NCBI GenBank assembly: GCA_902362875.1
Contig: CABIYF010000016.1
Span: 3,887 to 67,886, forward strand
DNA length: 64,000 nucleotides
Source: Eubacteriaceae bacterium
GTDB taxonomy: Bacteria; Bacillota; Clostridia; Lachnospirales; Lachnospiraceae
Direction: 5' to 3'
The stretch's first letter is position 1. Every line of letters begins with the position of its first letter. The position numbers and the translations under genes are program-made. The notes under the pieces are model-generated. The model worked only from the letters and a program-made list of their open reading frames with translations. It was not told the DNA's origin and did not search any database. Positions 55,232-64,000 of the stretch are shown in pieces.

Positions 55232-57622
55232 AACTGTTACACCAAGATCTCCTTCTCCATACTCACCATCGCGGTAACCAGAGATACGTTTCTGCTTCTT
55301 CAACTGTTTAAAGTAATTATGAAGTCCCTTACGTAGGGCACCAGTACCTTTTCCGTGGACAACGGTGATCTGTGCTAAGTTTGCAAGACACGCATCGTCA
55401 ATATATTTATCAAGCTGTGCGATCGCTTCATCAACGGTCATTCCCATGACATTGATTTCAGGACGGATGGAAGCGGATTTGTTGATCGCTGTACGTCCGC
55501 GGTTGCGGCTTTCGTTTCTCTGGTTTTCACGTTTGACATCTTTGGCAGTCTTTGTGATCTCAAGGTCTTTGATATTGACAAGAGAACGCATCATACCCAT
55601 CTGAACGTATAAGTCACCTTTTGCATTTGGAAGAGTGGAAACAGTTCCGGCGAGGGAAAGACTTGTTACATAAACTTCATCACCAACATGGAAATCACTT
55701 GCATCGTGACGTTTCTTATTCTTTTTCTTTGTCTTATAAGCCATCTGGTTTTCAAGTTTCGTCATGCGGCCGCGAAGATCGCTTCGCATATGTTCCATCT
55801 GTTTATTTGCATTTGGATTCTTGTTTTGTTTCTTTAACTTGTTATATTCACGGATCGTAGAATCTGCAACTTCTTTCGCCTCGGAAATGATGTTGTGAGC
55901 TTCTTCACGTGCTTCACGAAGCATCTTGTCACGTTTTTCTTTAATGTTATCCTGACGGGATTTGAGACTCTTACGAAGTGTTTCGATTTCTTTGCGGTAT
56001 TCAAGAATCTCTTCCTGTTCTTTTTCAATTGTCTGTTTACTTTTTTCAAGATCAGCTAAAATTGTTTCAAAGTCTTTGACAGACTCATCAATCTGATCAG
56101 CAGCACCTTCAATGATATGTTCGTCTAATCCTAATTTACGTGAAATTGCAAACGCATTACTCTTTCCAGGAATACCGATCATCAGACGGTAGGTTGGAGA
56201 AAGAGTTTCCACATCAAACTCACAGGAAGCATTTTCAATATCATCGGTGGAAAGGGCGAACATCTTCAGTTCACTGTAATGGGTTGTAGCCATTGTCTTA
56301 ATACCGCGTCCATGCAGATCACTTAAAATAGAGATTGCAAGTGCAGCACCTTCGATTGGGTCTGTACCACCACATAACTCATCGAGTAAGACTAAAGAAT
56401 CTCTATGAGCCTGCTGAACGATGGATACGATATTTGTCATATGAGAGGAGAACGTACTTAAGTTCTGCTCAATACTCTGCTCATCTCCGATATCCGCAAA
56501 GATCTCACGGAAAATTCCAAGAGAAGATCCCTGGAATGCAGGAATATGAAGTCCTGCCTGTCCCATTAAGGATAGTAAGCCAACGGTTTTTAAAGACACT
56601 GTTTTACCACCAGTGTTTGGTCCGGTAACGATCAGCATGGAGAAGTCTTTTCCAAGAGATACGTTGATCGGAACAACTTTTTTGCGGTCTAATAAAGGAT
56701 GACATCCCTGTTTGATATTGATAATGCCATCTTCACGGAAAATAGGTTTGGATGCATCGATATCTTTGGCATACTTTGCTTTTGCAAAAATAAAGTCTAA
56801 CAGCACCAGTGTTTTCTGGTCGTGAGCAAGATCGTCAACACCATAAGAAGCCTGTTCACTTAACATAGAAAGAATATGCTCAATCTCAGACTGTTCTTTT
56901 CCCTCTAATTCCTTTAATTCATTATTTAATGTCACAACAGACATTGGTTCGATAAACAATGTATTTCCAGAAGCTGACTGATCGTGGATCATACCCTGGA
57001 AAGAACTTCTGTATTCCTGTTTAACTGGAATACAGTAACGGCCATTTCTCATGGTAACGATCGCATCCTGCAGTTTATCCTGATTGGAAGCAGAACTTAC
57101 CAGTGCAGTTAACTGTGTATGAATCTTCTGGTTTGTCTGTTTCATTGCACGACGGATATGCTTCAAAGTAGAAGAAGCATCGTCACTGATCTCTTCCTCA
57201 GAAATGATACAGCGGCGGATCTCGTGCAGGAGATCATCTAAAGGCACAAGGCTTTCAAATAACTCATCCAGAGAATCGGCTTCAATATCATCCTCTGTGC
57301 GGACTCCGTAAGAAACAGCGTTCTTTACAGATTCCAGAACACGAGCGATATCAAGCAGTTCGCCAGTTCCAAGCGTACCTCTCATCTTCAGACGTGCAAG
57401 AGAAGGGGAAAGATCACTTACCCCAAAAAAAGATACATTTCCACGTTTATAGATACGTGTCAATGCATCCTGTGTCTGATCCTGAGCATTTAAGATATCA
57501 GCTTCCTCAGTCATCGGTTTTAAATTAGCACACATCGACTTCCCAAGTTCGGTTGTCGCGTATCCGGTTAAAATATTTATAATCTTATCAAATTCAAGTG
57601 TTTGTAATACTTTCTGATTCAT
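55220..57622 (-). CDS. mutS2: Endonuclease MutS2
   Basis: ATPase of 800 aa that acts on recombination intermediates and, in recent work on Bacillus, on collided ribosomes. Seen: the MutS core with Walker A IVTGPNTGGKTVSLKTVGLL, Walker B-type LVLLDELCGGTDPIEGAALA, and TTHYSELKMFAL; a coiled-coil rich Lys/Glu stretch (about 510-630); a KOW-like part (DFHVGDEVYVTSLSLAGTVS); and a C-terminal Smr nuclease domain with NVMGMTVDEAIAQLD and VVHGKGTGALRKGL. The length is standard. Confidence 0.96.
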   Translation of the reverse strand: MNQKVLQTLEFDKIINILTGYATTELGKSMCANLKPMTEEADILNAQDQTQDALTRIYKRGNVSFFGVSDLSPSLARLKMRGTLGTGELLDIARVLESVKNAVSYGVRTEDDIEADSLDELFESLVPLDDLLHEIRRCIISEEEISDDASSTLKHIRRAMKQTNQKIHTQLTALVSSASNQDKLQDAIVTMRNGRYCIPVKQEYRSSFQGMIHDQSASGNTLFIEPMSVVTLNNELKELEGKEQSEIEHILSMLSEQASYGVDDLAHDQKTLVLLDFIFAKAKYAKDIDASKPIFREDGIINIKQGCHPLLDRKKVVPINVSLGKDFSMLIVTGPNTGGKTVSLKTVGLLSLMGQAGLHIPAFQGSSLGIFREIFADIGDEQSIEQNLSTFSSHMTNIVSIVQQAHRDSLVLLDELCGGTDPIEGAALAISILSDLHGRGIKTMATTHYSELKMFALSTDDIENASCEFDVETLSPTYRLMIGIPGKSNAFAISRKLGLDEHIIEGAADQIDESVKDFETILADLEKSKQTIEKEQEEILEYRKEIETLRKSLKSRQDNIKEKRDKMLREAREEAHNIISEAKEVADSTIREYNKLKKQNKNPNANKQMEHMRSDLRGRMTKLENQMAYKTKKKNKKRHDASDFHVGDEVYVTSLSLAGTVSTLPNAKGDLYVQMGMMRSLVNIKDLEITKTAKDVKRENQRNESRNRGRTAINKSASIRPEINVMGMTVDEAIAQLDKYIDDACLANLAQITVVHGKGTGALRKGLHNYFKQLKKQKRISGYRDGEYGEGDLGVTVVML

Positions 57623-57851
57623 GATAAATTCCTCATTTACATTAAATTATTGCAACTCTTACTTATTATATCGAAAATTCATTAAAATTTTCCAATATAT
57701 AAAGAGTTTATCATAGATTGTTTTTGCTGTAAACACAGGGAAAATGGGAATTCCAGACGTTAATTTACAAGAACTTAACATAAGACATGATGCAATTTTA
57801 CATTGAGCAAGTACAATAGAAATTACACCGTATAAAGATTTGGAGGAAAAG

Positions 57852-59912
57852 ATGAAAACACAGCAAAAGATTTTTATGAACCGGGAACTGTCCTGGCTCA
57901 AATTTAATGAAAGAGTATTAGAAGAAGCTGAGAACAAAGAAGTACCACTGTGTGAGAGACTGACATTCGCATCCATTTACCAGAGCAACTTAGACGAATT
58001 TTTTATGGTAAGGGTAGGATCATTGATCGACCAGATGCTGCTAGATAAAAATATGAAAGAAAACAAGACAAAAATGACACCGAAAGAGCAGCTGGATGCG
58101 ATCATGCCACAGGTTCGGAAGTTAAACCGAAGAAAAGACAACGTATATGAAGAAATGATGGAGGCACTCAAAGACTACAATATTAATCTTGTCAATTTCC
58201 AGAAAATATCTAAAAAAGAAAGCGAATACCTAAGAGCTTATTTTCAGGCAGAGATCGCGCCATTGATTTCCCCAACGATCATCGGAAAAAGACAGCCATT
58301 TCCATTTTTAAAGAATAAGGAAATCTATGCGGTAGCAGTGCTGGAAACAAAAAATGGAAAAGAAAAATTAGGGATCATTCCATGTGGAAATGAAGTGTTT
58401 GAACGGCTGATCAATATTCCGGGCAAAGATGCTTATATGTTATCAGAAGAAATGATCCTTCACTATGTGCCAAGAATCTTTAAAGGATACCATGTAAAAG
58501 CAAAATCTCTGATCCGAATTACAAGAAATGCAGATATTGATGCAGATTCCATGTATGATGAAGATCTTGATTACAGAGACTTTATGGTAGAGATCATTAA
58601 GAAACGAAAGAAACTTGCACCAGTGAGAATGGAATTGTCAAAAGAAATGGATGGAGAGATTATCGATCTTTTATGTGGATATTTAGATCTCGATCCAGAG
58701 TATGTATTTTATAATCATACACCACTGGATCTGTCATTTGTCTTTACAATTCAGGATATTTTAAGAAGAGAACCAGACCTGTTCTTCGACAGACGAGTGC
58801 CGCAAAAATCAGCACAATTTAATGAAGAAGAATCCATTATGGATCAGATTGCCAAGAAAGACAAGCTGCTGTCTTATCCATATGAAAGCATGCGTCCATT
58901 CTTAAAATTACTGCAGGAAGCAGCAGAAGATAAAAATGTTGTATCCATCAAAATGACATTATACCGCGTGGCAAAACAAAGTAAGATCATCGAATCACTG
59001 ATCGAAGCCGCTGAAAATGGAAAAGAGGTCACGATCTTAGTAGAATTAAAGGCAAGATTTGATGAAGAAAATAATATCGAATGGTCCAGAAGATTAGAAG
59101 ATGCCGGATGCCGTGTCATTTACGGACTGGATGGCTACAAAGTACATTCCAAGCTGTGTCTGATCACAAGAAAGAAAAAGGGAAAAGTTGCATACATAAC
59201 ACAGATCGGAACAGGAAACTATAATGAAAAAACAAGCCGTCTCTACACAGACTTGTCCTTAATGACAGCAAACGTAGATATCGCAATGGAAGCAGCCGAA
59301 GTATTTCAGGCACTTTCTATGGGAGAAACCGTAGAATCTGTGGATCATTTGTTAGTAGCACCACACTGCCTGCAGAACAAAGTGATCCACATGATCGATC
59401 GTGAAATTGAACACGCAAAGATCGGGGAACCTGCATATATCGGATTAAAAATGAATTCCTTAAGTGATAAGAAGATCATGGAAAAATTAATCGAAGCTTC
59501 AAAAGTAGGCGTTAAAATTGACATGATCGTAAGAGGAATCTGCTGTCTGATTCCGGGAGTCAAGGGAGAGACTGAAAATATACAGGTAAGAAGTATCGTA
59601 GGAAGATACTTGGAACACTCCAGAATTTACATTTTCGGAACGCAGGGCAGAGAAAAAGTTTATATTGCGTCTGCAGACTTTATGACAAGAAATACAGTAC
59701 GAAGAGTTGAAGTTGCAGCACCAGTATACGATCCAGAAATCAAAATGCAGCTGATCGAAATGTTTATTACAATGTTAAGTGATAATGTCAAAGCAAGAGA
59801 AGAAGACAATAAAGGAAACTATAAGATTCCAAAAAATCAGGATACACCGCTCAATTCACAGGAATTCTTTTACGAGCAGGCTTATAGAAATGCTGGAAAT
59901 GTAAATCTATAA
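57852..59912 (+). CDS. ppk1: Polyphosphate kinase 1
   Basis: Enzyme of 686 aa that builds polyphosphate from ATP. Seen: N-terminal NRELSWLKFNERVLEEA; the head domain FASIYQSNLDEFFMVRVGSL; the phosphorylated His in GLDGYKVHSKLCLI; and the C-terminal IGTGNYNEKTSRLYTDLSL with RNTVRRVEVAAPV. The ATG at 57852 lies 5 nt after GGAGG. The gene is divergent from mutS2. Confidence 0.96.
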   Translation: MKTQQKIFMNRELSWLKFNERVLEEAENKEVPLCERLTFASIYQSNLDEFFMVRVGSLIDQMLLDKNMKENKTKMTPKEQLDAIMPQVRKLNRRKDNVYEEMMEALKDYNINLVNFQKISKKESEYLRAYFQAEIAPLISPTIIGKRQPFPFLKNKEIYAVAVLETKNGKEKLGIIPCGNEVFERLINIPGKDAYMLSEEMILHYVPRIFKGYHVKAKSLIRITRNADIDADSMYDEDLDYRDFMVEIIKKRKKLAPVRMELSKEMDGEIIDLLCGYLDLDPEYVFYNHTPLDLSFVFTIQDILRREPDLFFDRRVPQKSAQFNEEESIMDQIAKKDKLLSYPYESMRPFLKLLQEAAEDKNVVSIKMTLYRVAKQSKIIESLIEAAENGKEVTILVELKARFDEENNIEWSRRLEDAGCRVIYGLDGYKVHSKLCLITRKKKGKVAYITQIGTGNYNEKTSRLYTDLSLMTANVDIAMEAAEVFQALSMGETVESVDHLLVAPHCLQNKVIHMIDREIEHAKIGEPAYIGLKMNSLSDKKIMEKLIEASKVGVKIDMIVRGICCLIPGVKGETENIQVRSIVGRYLEHSRIYIFGTQGREKVYIASADFMTRNTVRRVEVAAPVYDPEIKMQLIEMFITMLSDNVKAREEDNKGNYKIPKNQDTPLNSQEFFYEQAYRNAGNVNL

Positions 59913-60102
59913 AATTTTCTGGAAACAGGATGGAAAGGCAGGAATCTCCTTTGTGAACAATCCGTCATAACGTGCGAATATAAACGAAATTCCCCTAGAT
60001 TTTACAAGCAAACTATGGCATAATAACATAGGTAAAAAAATAGAGGATTTAAAAAACGCCAGAGAAGATGTTGGCGTACACGAATTAGAAAGGCACAATA
60101 AC

Positions 60103-61044
60103 ATGAGATATATTAGTGATTTACATGAAGGAGATCAGGTTTCCGAGATTTATTTATGTAAGACAAAATCCCCGGGAACATCCAAATTTGGAAAATCATA
60201 TTATTCCCTGACATTACAGGACAAGACAGGAATGATCGACGGAAAGGTATGGGAACTTACCAATGCGATCGGACATTTCGAAGCGATGGATTACATTTTA
60301 GTCAGAGGACAGGTAACAAGCTATCAGGGTTCTAACCAGTTAAACATCCAACAGATCCGCAAAGCTCAGGAAGGTGAGTTTGACATGGCAGATTATATGC
60401 CAAGTACAAAGAAGGATATTGATGGCATGTTCAAAGAACTTCTTGCAATGATCAGCAAGACAAAGAATCAGTATTTAAAACAGTTAGCAGAGAAGATTTT
60501 CATTGAAGATAAAAACTTTGCAAGAGAATTCAAAGTACATTCCGCAGCAAAAAGCGTACACCACGGATATATTGGAGGACTGTTAGAGCACAGCTTATCC
60601 GTAGCAAAGATGTGCGAAAGCTATGCAAATCTGTATCCACAGTTAAACAGAGATCTGATCGTAATGTGTGCATTATGGCATGACATGGGGAAAGTTGAAG
60701 AATTATCAGGTTTCCCAGAGAATGACTACACAGATGAAGGACAGTTAGTCGGACACATCGTGATGGGAGCGATTAAATTAGACCGCCTGATCCGCGAGAT
60801 TCCAGGTTTTCCACCAAAACTTGCAAATGAAGTAAAACACTGCATGTTAGCACATCACGGAGAATTAGAATTCGGTTCTCCAAAGAAACCTGCATTATTA
60901 GAAGCAATTGCTCTAAGCCAGGCAGATAACTTAGATGCAAAGATGGAAACATTTGCAGAGATCATGGAGAAACAGAAAGAAGATCAGGAATGGTCAGGAT
61001 TCCAGCGTCTATTAGACACAAGAATCCGTAAGACATCTATTTAA
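60103..61044 (+). CDS. yhaM: 3'-5' exoribonuclease YhaM family protein
   Basis: Protein of 313 aa. An OB-fold (about 10-95, YLCKTKSPGTSKFGKSYYSL and VRGQVTSYQGSNQLNIQQIR) precedes an HD phosphohydrolase domain: HHGYIGGLLEHSLSVAKMC and CALWHDMGKVEELSG with the metal His-Asp pair. YhaM degrades RNA and single-stranded DNA from the 3' end with Mn/Co. Length and order match. Confidence 0.94.
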   Translation: MRYISDLHEGDQVSEIYLCKTKSPGTSKFGKSYYSLTLQDKTGMIDGKVWELTNAIGHFEAMDYILVRGQVTSYQGSNQLNIQQIRKAQEGEFDMADYMPSTKKDIDGMFKELLAMISKTKNQYLKQLAEKIFIEDKNFAREFKVHSAAKSVHHGYIGGLLEHSLSVAKMCESYANLYPQLNRDLIVMCALWHDMGKVEELSGFPENDYTDEGQLVGHIVMGAIKLDRLIREIPGFPPKLANEVKHCMLAHHGELEFGSPKKPALLEAIALSQADNLDAKMETFAEIMEKQKEDQEWSGFQRLLDTRIRKTSI

Positions 61045-61131
61045 TTTAAGATATATGTCAGTGTAAAATAGAATGATATAATTCAAGAAGAAATACAACA
61101 GTTTAACCAAGAAAAAGATACAGAGGTGCGT

Positions 61132-62508
61132 ATGGAATTTAAGAAAAATCAGATCGTAGAACTCTATATCGATGACATTGGAAACGAAGGAGAGGGCATC
61201 GGCCATATAGATGGTTATGCCCTCTTTTTAAAAGATGCGGTCATCGGAGACAAAGTTCGAGCAAAGATCATCAAAACAAAGAAAAATTACGGCTTCGCAA
61301 GAGTCGAAGAAGTCTTAGAAGCATCCAAAGACAGAGTAACACCACGCTGCCCAAAAGCAAGACAGTGCGGAGGCTGTACATTACAGCATTTAGCTTATGA
61401 AAAACAGTTAGAATATAAATTTAATAAAGTAAAAAACTGTTTAGAAAGAATCGGAGGCCTAGAAAACATCGAAGAAAAAATGGAACCAATCCTTGGAATG
61501 GAAGAACCATTTTACTACCGAAACAAAGCCCAGTTCCCAGTCGGATACGACAAAGAAGGAAATCTTATCACTGGATTTTACGCAGGAAGAACACATCACA
61601 TCATCGACTGCACACACTGCATGATCCAGCATCCAGTGAACGAACAGATTTTACTAAAAGTCTTAGACTACATGAAGAAAAACAACATCACAGCCTATGA
61701 CGAAAAGACTCACAAAGGATTAGTCCGCCACATCGTAACAAGAGTCGGATTCAAAACAGGCCAGATCATGGTCTGTCTTGTTGTAAATGGAAGCAAAAAG
61801 AATTTAAGAAACTTAGAAATGCTCGTAGATTCCCTGACTGAAATCGAAGGAATGACAAGCATCTGTGTAAATATCAACAAAGAAAAGACAAACAGAATCC
61901 TAGGAAGTAAAATAGAAGAAGTTTATGGCAATCCATACATTTACGACTACATCGGCAATGTAAAATATCAGATCGGACCATTATCCTTCTTCCAGGTCAA
62001 TCCAACACAGACAAAAGTATTATACGAAAAAGCAATGGAATACGCAGACCTGAAAGGTGAAGAAACCGTATGGGATCTCTACTGCGGAATCGGAACCATT
62101 TCCTTATTCCTAGCCCAGAAAGCAAAGAAAGTCTACGGAGTAGAAATCGTCAAAGAAGCCATCGACGATGCAAAATTGAACGCCAAGATGAACGGTTTCG
62201 ACAACGCAGAATTCTTCGTAGGAAAAGCCGAAGAAGTACTTCCAAGAGAATACGAGAAAAATGGAGTCTATGCAGACACGATCGTCGTTGATCCACCAAG
62301 AAAAGGATGCGACGGAAAGTTATTAGAGACGATGGTAAAGATGGCACCAAAACGAATCGTGTATGTCAGCTGCGACCCAGCAACTTTGGCAAGAGATCTG
62401 AAGGTACTGTCAGGGGAAGGGTATGAAGTTGAGAAGGTTTGTGCTGTGGATCAGTTTAGTCATAGTTCCCATGTGGAGACTGTGGTGAGGTTGAGAAGAG
62501 AAAATTAA
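61132..62508 (+). CDS. rlmD: 23S rRNA (uracil-C5)-methyltransferase, RlmD/RumA type
   Basis: SAM-dependent methyltransferase of 458 aa. The N-terminal TRAM domain (about 1-58) precedes an Fe-S cysteine set (CPKARQCGGCTLQH). The catalytic half has VWDLYCGIGTISLFLA, the SAM-binding motif; VVDPPRKGCD; and VYVSCDPATLARDL with the catalytic Cys. Closest to the RlmD/RlmCD group modifying U747/U1939. The ATG at 61132 lies 4 nt after AGAGGT; a GTG two codons upstream overlaps the SD. Confidence 0.94.
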   Translation: MEFKKNQIVELYIDDIGNEGEGIGHIDGYALFLKDAVIGDKVRAKIIKTKKNYGFARVEEVLEASKDRVTPRCPKARQCGGCTLQHLAYEKQLEYKFNKVKNCLERIGGLENIEEKMEPILGMEEPFYYRNKAQFPVGYDKEGNLITGFYAGRTHHIIDCTHCMIQHPVNEQILLKVLDYMKKNNITAYDEKTHKGLVRHIVTRVGFKTGQIMVCLVVNGSKKNLRNLEMLVDSLTEIEGMTSICVNINKEKTNRILGSKIEEVYGNPYIYDYIGNVKYQIGPLSFFQVNPTQTKVLYEKAMEYADLKGEETVWDLYCGIGTISLFLAQKAKKVYGVEIVKEAIDDAKLNAKMNGFDNAEFFVGKAEEVLPREYEKNGVYADTIVVDPPRKGCDGKLLETMVKMAPKRIVYVSCDPATLARDLKVLSGEGYEVEKVCAVDQFSHSSHVETVVRLRREN

Positions 62509-62545
62509 TCAATAAATCAATTTTTGTACGAATTTTCATTAATTC

Positions 62546-62574
62546 TTGATTATATTCAAAAACCTTTATATAAT
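62546..62574 (+). promoter_or_regulatory. Strong sigma-A promoter of a short transcript
   Basis: TTGATT (62546-62551), 17 nt, TATAAT (62569-62574). It lies in the rlmD-mmcQ gap and drives a unit of about 260 nt ending at the terminator 62803-62836. Confidence 0.7.
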
Positions 62575-62649
62575 AAAGTTGGAGTTATAAATAAATAATA
62601 TTAATATACGTTCGATACACACGGATTTATATAAAGGGGAAATTAAATA

Positions 62650-62700
62650 ATGAAGAGAAAATACGAGAGTCCTATGGCATACATTAAGTGGAGACGGTAA
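62650..62700 (+). CDS. Very short or decayed peptide gene
   Basis: After AAGGGGAAATTAAATA, an ATG begins MKRKYESPMAYIKWRR and then a stop, 16 aa. Lachnospiraceae often encode short peptides starting MKKKYESP, with longer cargo. The downstream bases are open in both other frames (VETVNEDGIMLVL; GDGKRRWNHVGTLKEADSS), so a one-base frameshift may have cut a longer peptide. It has its own promoter and terminator. It might be a peptide, a regulatory RNA or a remnant. Confidence 0.35.
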   Translation: MKRKYESPMAYIKWRR

Positions 62701-62802
62701 ACGAAGATGGAATCATGTTGGTACTTTGAAAGAAGCAGATTCCAGTCATCCAAACCATTCATAATAGGAATTTCAGATATTGAGATAATTAAATGATAAG
62801 AC

Positions 62803-62838
62803 AAAAGAGTCAGGGATTACTGTTCCTGACTCTTTTTT
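62803..62838 (+). terminator. Terminator of the short transcript
   Basis: AAAAGAGTCAGG (62803-62814) and CCTGACTCTTTT (62825-62836) are perfect 12-bp arms and the T run continues. The remaining parts of the 62509-62889 gap show nothing else. Confidence 0.88.
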
Positions 62839-62889
62839 AATTTATAGGACTTTCCTATAAATTAAACAAAAACAAAAGGAGGGATGTCT

Positions 62890-63510
62890 ATGCAAACAAG
62901 GCAGCAGGCAATCAATTATGGACTGACATTTCCACATACCTATGTAGAAGCTCCATTCAAAGATCCAAACTGGGAATTAGTAAGGGTAAAAGGAAGCAAA
63001 AAAGCTTTTCTATGGGTTTATGAAAAAGATGGATATATTAATCTGAATATTAAAGTAGATCCAGAATGGAGAGAATTCTGGAGAGAAGCTTACGATGCAG
63101 TAATTCCAGGATATCACCAGAATAAGAAATACTGGAACACGATCATTTTAGATGGAACAATTCCAGAAAGAGACATCAAAAAAATGATCAAAGAAAGTTA
63201 TGATATTGTAACAGACAGCCCCACAAAAAGAATCTACGAAGCAGTCAAGCAGATTCCAAAGGGACATGTTGCAACCTATGGACAAGTCGCAGCAATGGCA
63301 GGAAACCCTAAAATGTCCAGAGCCGTAGGGAATGCCTTACATAAGAATCCAGATCCTGTGAATATTCCATGCTTTCGCGTTGTGAATGCAAAAGGAGAAC
63401 TTGCAGGGGCATTTGCATTTGGAGGGGAAGATGTGCAGGCACGGTTGCTGGAAGAAGAAGGAGTGGAAGTTGTAGATGGGAAGGTGGATTTACAAAAGTA
63501 TAAATTTTGA
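62890..63510 (+). CDS. MmcQ/YjbR-like domain fused to MGMT DNA-binding domain
   Basis: Protein of 206 aa in two parts. The N-terminal YjbR/MmcQ domain (about 1-110) has TFPHTYVEAPFKDPNWELVR and GYINLNIKVDPEW. The C-terminal part is the DNA-binding module of O6-alkylguanine methyltransferases: TKRIYEAVKQIPKGHVATYG, QVAAMAGNPKMSRAVGNALH and IPCFRVVNAKG. The acceptor Cys is present, but the usual PCHR reads PCFR. It may be a repair transferase or a lesion sensor. The ATG at 62890 has better SD spacing (AAAGGAGGG) than 62884. Confidence 0.85.
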   Translation: MQTRQQAINYGLTFPHTYVEAPFKDPNWELVRVKGSKKAFLWVYEKDGYINLNIKVDPEWREFWREAYDAVIPGYHQNKKYWNTIILDGTIPERDIKKMIKESYDIVTDSPTKRIYEAVKQIPKGHVATYGQVAAMAGNPKMSRAVGNALHKNPDPVNIPCFRVVNAKGELAGAFAFGGEDVQARLLEEEGVEVVDGKVDLQKYKF

Positions 63511-63530
63511 TTTGAAGGTAGTCGTTCAAA

Positions 63531-63740
63531 TGTATATGAGAAAAACGAAATAATAATATAAAGTATCCAGACCAGAAATTTATGCTCGCCGTTTTGAACG
63601 GTCGCTGATTCGCAAATTTTCCTTGCAAAACTCGCTTCGCTTAAACATTGCACCAAATTTGCTGCGAACCGTTCAAAATGACGGCAAAATTTCAATGGTT
63701 CTGGATACTTTATATTATTATTTCGTTTTTCTCATATACA
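63531..63740. repeat. 210-bp palindrome with 40-bp perfect arms
   Basis: 63531-63570 is the exact reverse complement of 63701-63740. The inner parts also pair imperfectly (GCCGTTTTGAACGGT near 63588 with ACCGTTCAAAATGACGGC near 63668). The loop contains CTCGCTTCGCTTAAAC. Partial pairing also continues outward from 63509. It begins right after the stop codon of the upstream gene. Either a MITE-like element or a very long RNA hairpin. No gene is seen inside. Confidence 0.85.
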
Positions 63741-63981
63741 CGGACGGCTATTCAAATCACTACAAGTGTGTATGTTGTACGGTATTGGCTAAGAATTTTT
63801 GATTTCGTAAACGGAAGGTTTGTGAGTTTTTGAGCCTTCCAAACTTCAGCTTATAAACGATTTTAAACAGCTCGACAAATCGGTGCTTATAAGTTTCTTT
63901 GACCTTCCGTTCACGAATACAAAAATTATTAGCCAATACCGTTTAACATACACACCCCATAGTGGTTTGAATAGTCTTCCG
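63741..63981. repeat. 240-bp imperfect palindrome, adjacent to the first
   Basis: 63741-63819 pairs with 63902-63981 with roughly 80% identity (CGGTATTGGCTAA with TTAGCCAATACCG, GTGTGTATGTT with AACATACAC, ACGGAAGGT with ACCTTCCGT). A smaller inverted repeat lies in the loop (AAACTTCAGCTTATAA with TTATAAGTTT). The bases outside it, TCTCATATAC at 63730-63739 and GTATGAGA at 63984-63991, continue the pairing, so it shares an arm with the first palindrome. The array may continue past the window. Confidence 0.75.
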
Positions 63982-64000
63982 TTGTATGAGATAGAAAGAA

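Noticed and set aside
55365..57000. Plus-strand open frames opposite mutS2
   Set aside because: They are shadows of the strong minus-strand coding sequence without ribosome sites.
63648..63833. Open frame of 61 codons within the terminal palindromes
   Set aside because: It lies across both palindrome arms, with no SD and no protein-like composition.

Overview
The window reads as part of a low-GC, spore-forming gut Firmicute of the Lachnospiraceae. An Anaerostipes-like organism is my best guess, from overall gene style only. Evidence: AT-rich codon use, AGGAGG ribosome sites throughout, a BofA sporulation protein, a Gram-positive Tad/Flp pilus operon, the dnaX-ybaB-recR trio, MutS2, and NADP-glutamate dehydrogenase. 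No rRNA, tRNA, CRISPR array or complete insertion sequence was seen.

Layout. 1-2.3 kb: end of a GpsA-like glycerol-3-phosphate dehydrogenase, then glpK. 2.3-10.6 kb: a nitrogen-scavenging block with two NifI-type PII proteins, a NitT/TauT-class ABC importer, a TauE/SafE-type exporter, a PucR-type regulator, a class-III aminotransferase and an iron alcohol dehydrogenase. The simplest reading is taurine (or a related amino-sulfonate) uptake, transamination, reduction of sulfoacetaldehyde to isethionate, and export, keeping only the nitrogen. 10.6-19.7 kb: a HigBA-like toxin-antitoxin pair, a PPC-domain protein, asnS, a YqeY/nicotinamidase pair, a GntR-controlled ABC-2 exporter and a MATE pump. 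19.8-21.3 kb: gdhA on the minus strand. 21.3-25.5 kb: a glycosyltransferase, a YfhO membrane protein and a DUF1002 protein. 25.6-35.9 kb: bofA, then a Tad pilus operon (peptidase, ATPase, TadB/C, Flp pilin, pseudopilins) running into FHA and rhomboid genes. 36-46 kb: housekeeping (histidine kinase, dnaX, ybaB, recR, HIT, murA, metK, guaA). 46-52 kb: an accessory stretch with 108-bp tandem repeats, an Abi-family HEPN gene, a beheaded elaA, an AAA ATPase and a frameshifted surface protein. 52-63.5 kb: GGDEF protein, PTS IIA, mutS2, ppk1, yhaM, rlmD and an MmcQ-alkyltransferase fusion. 63.5-64 kb: two very long palindromes running to the window end.

The strongest unusual signal is shared regulation of nitrogen genes. 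A 16-bp palindrome (ATGTGCT-N2-AGCACAT) lies once before the nifI/importer operon and twice before the aminotransferase operon. The same two leaders, and the gdhA leader, carry a GAC-hexaloop-GTC element followed by an intrinsic terminator. This resembles the loop rule (A1, G4) of ANTAR-protein antitermination targets. It suggests one nitrogen regulon combining a PucR activator, transcript attenuation and NifI-type PII control.
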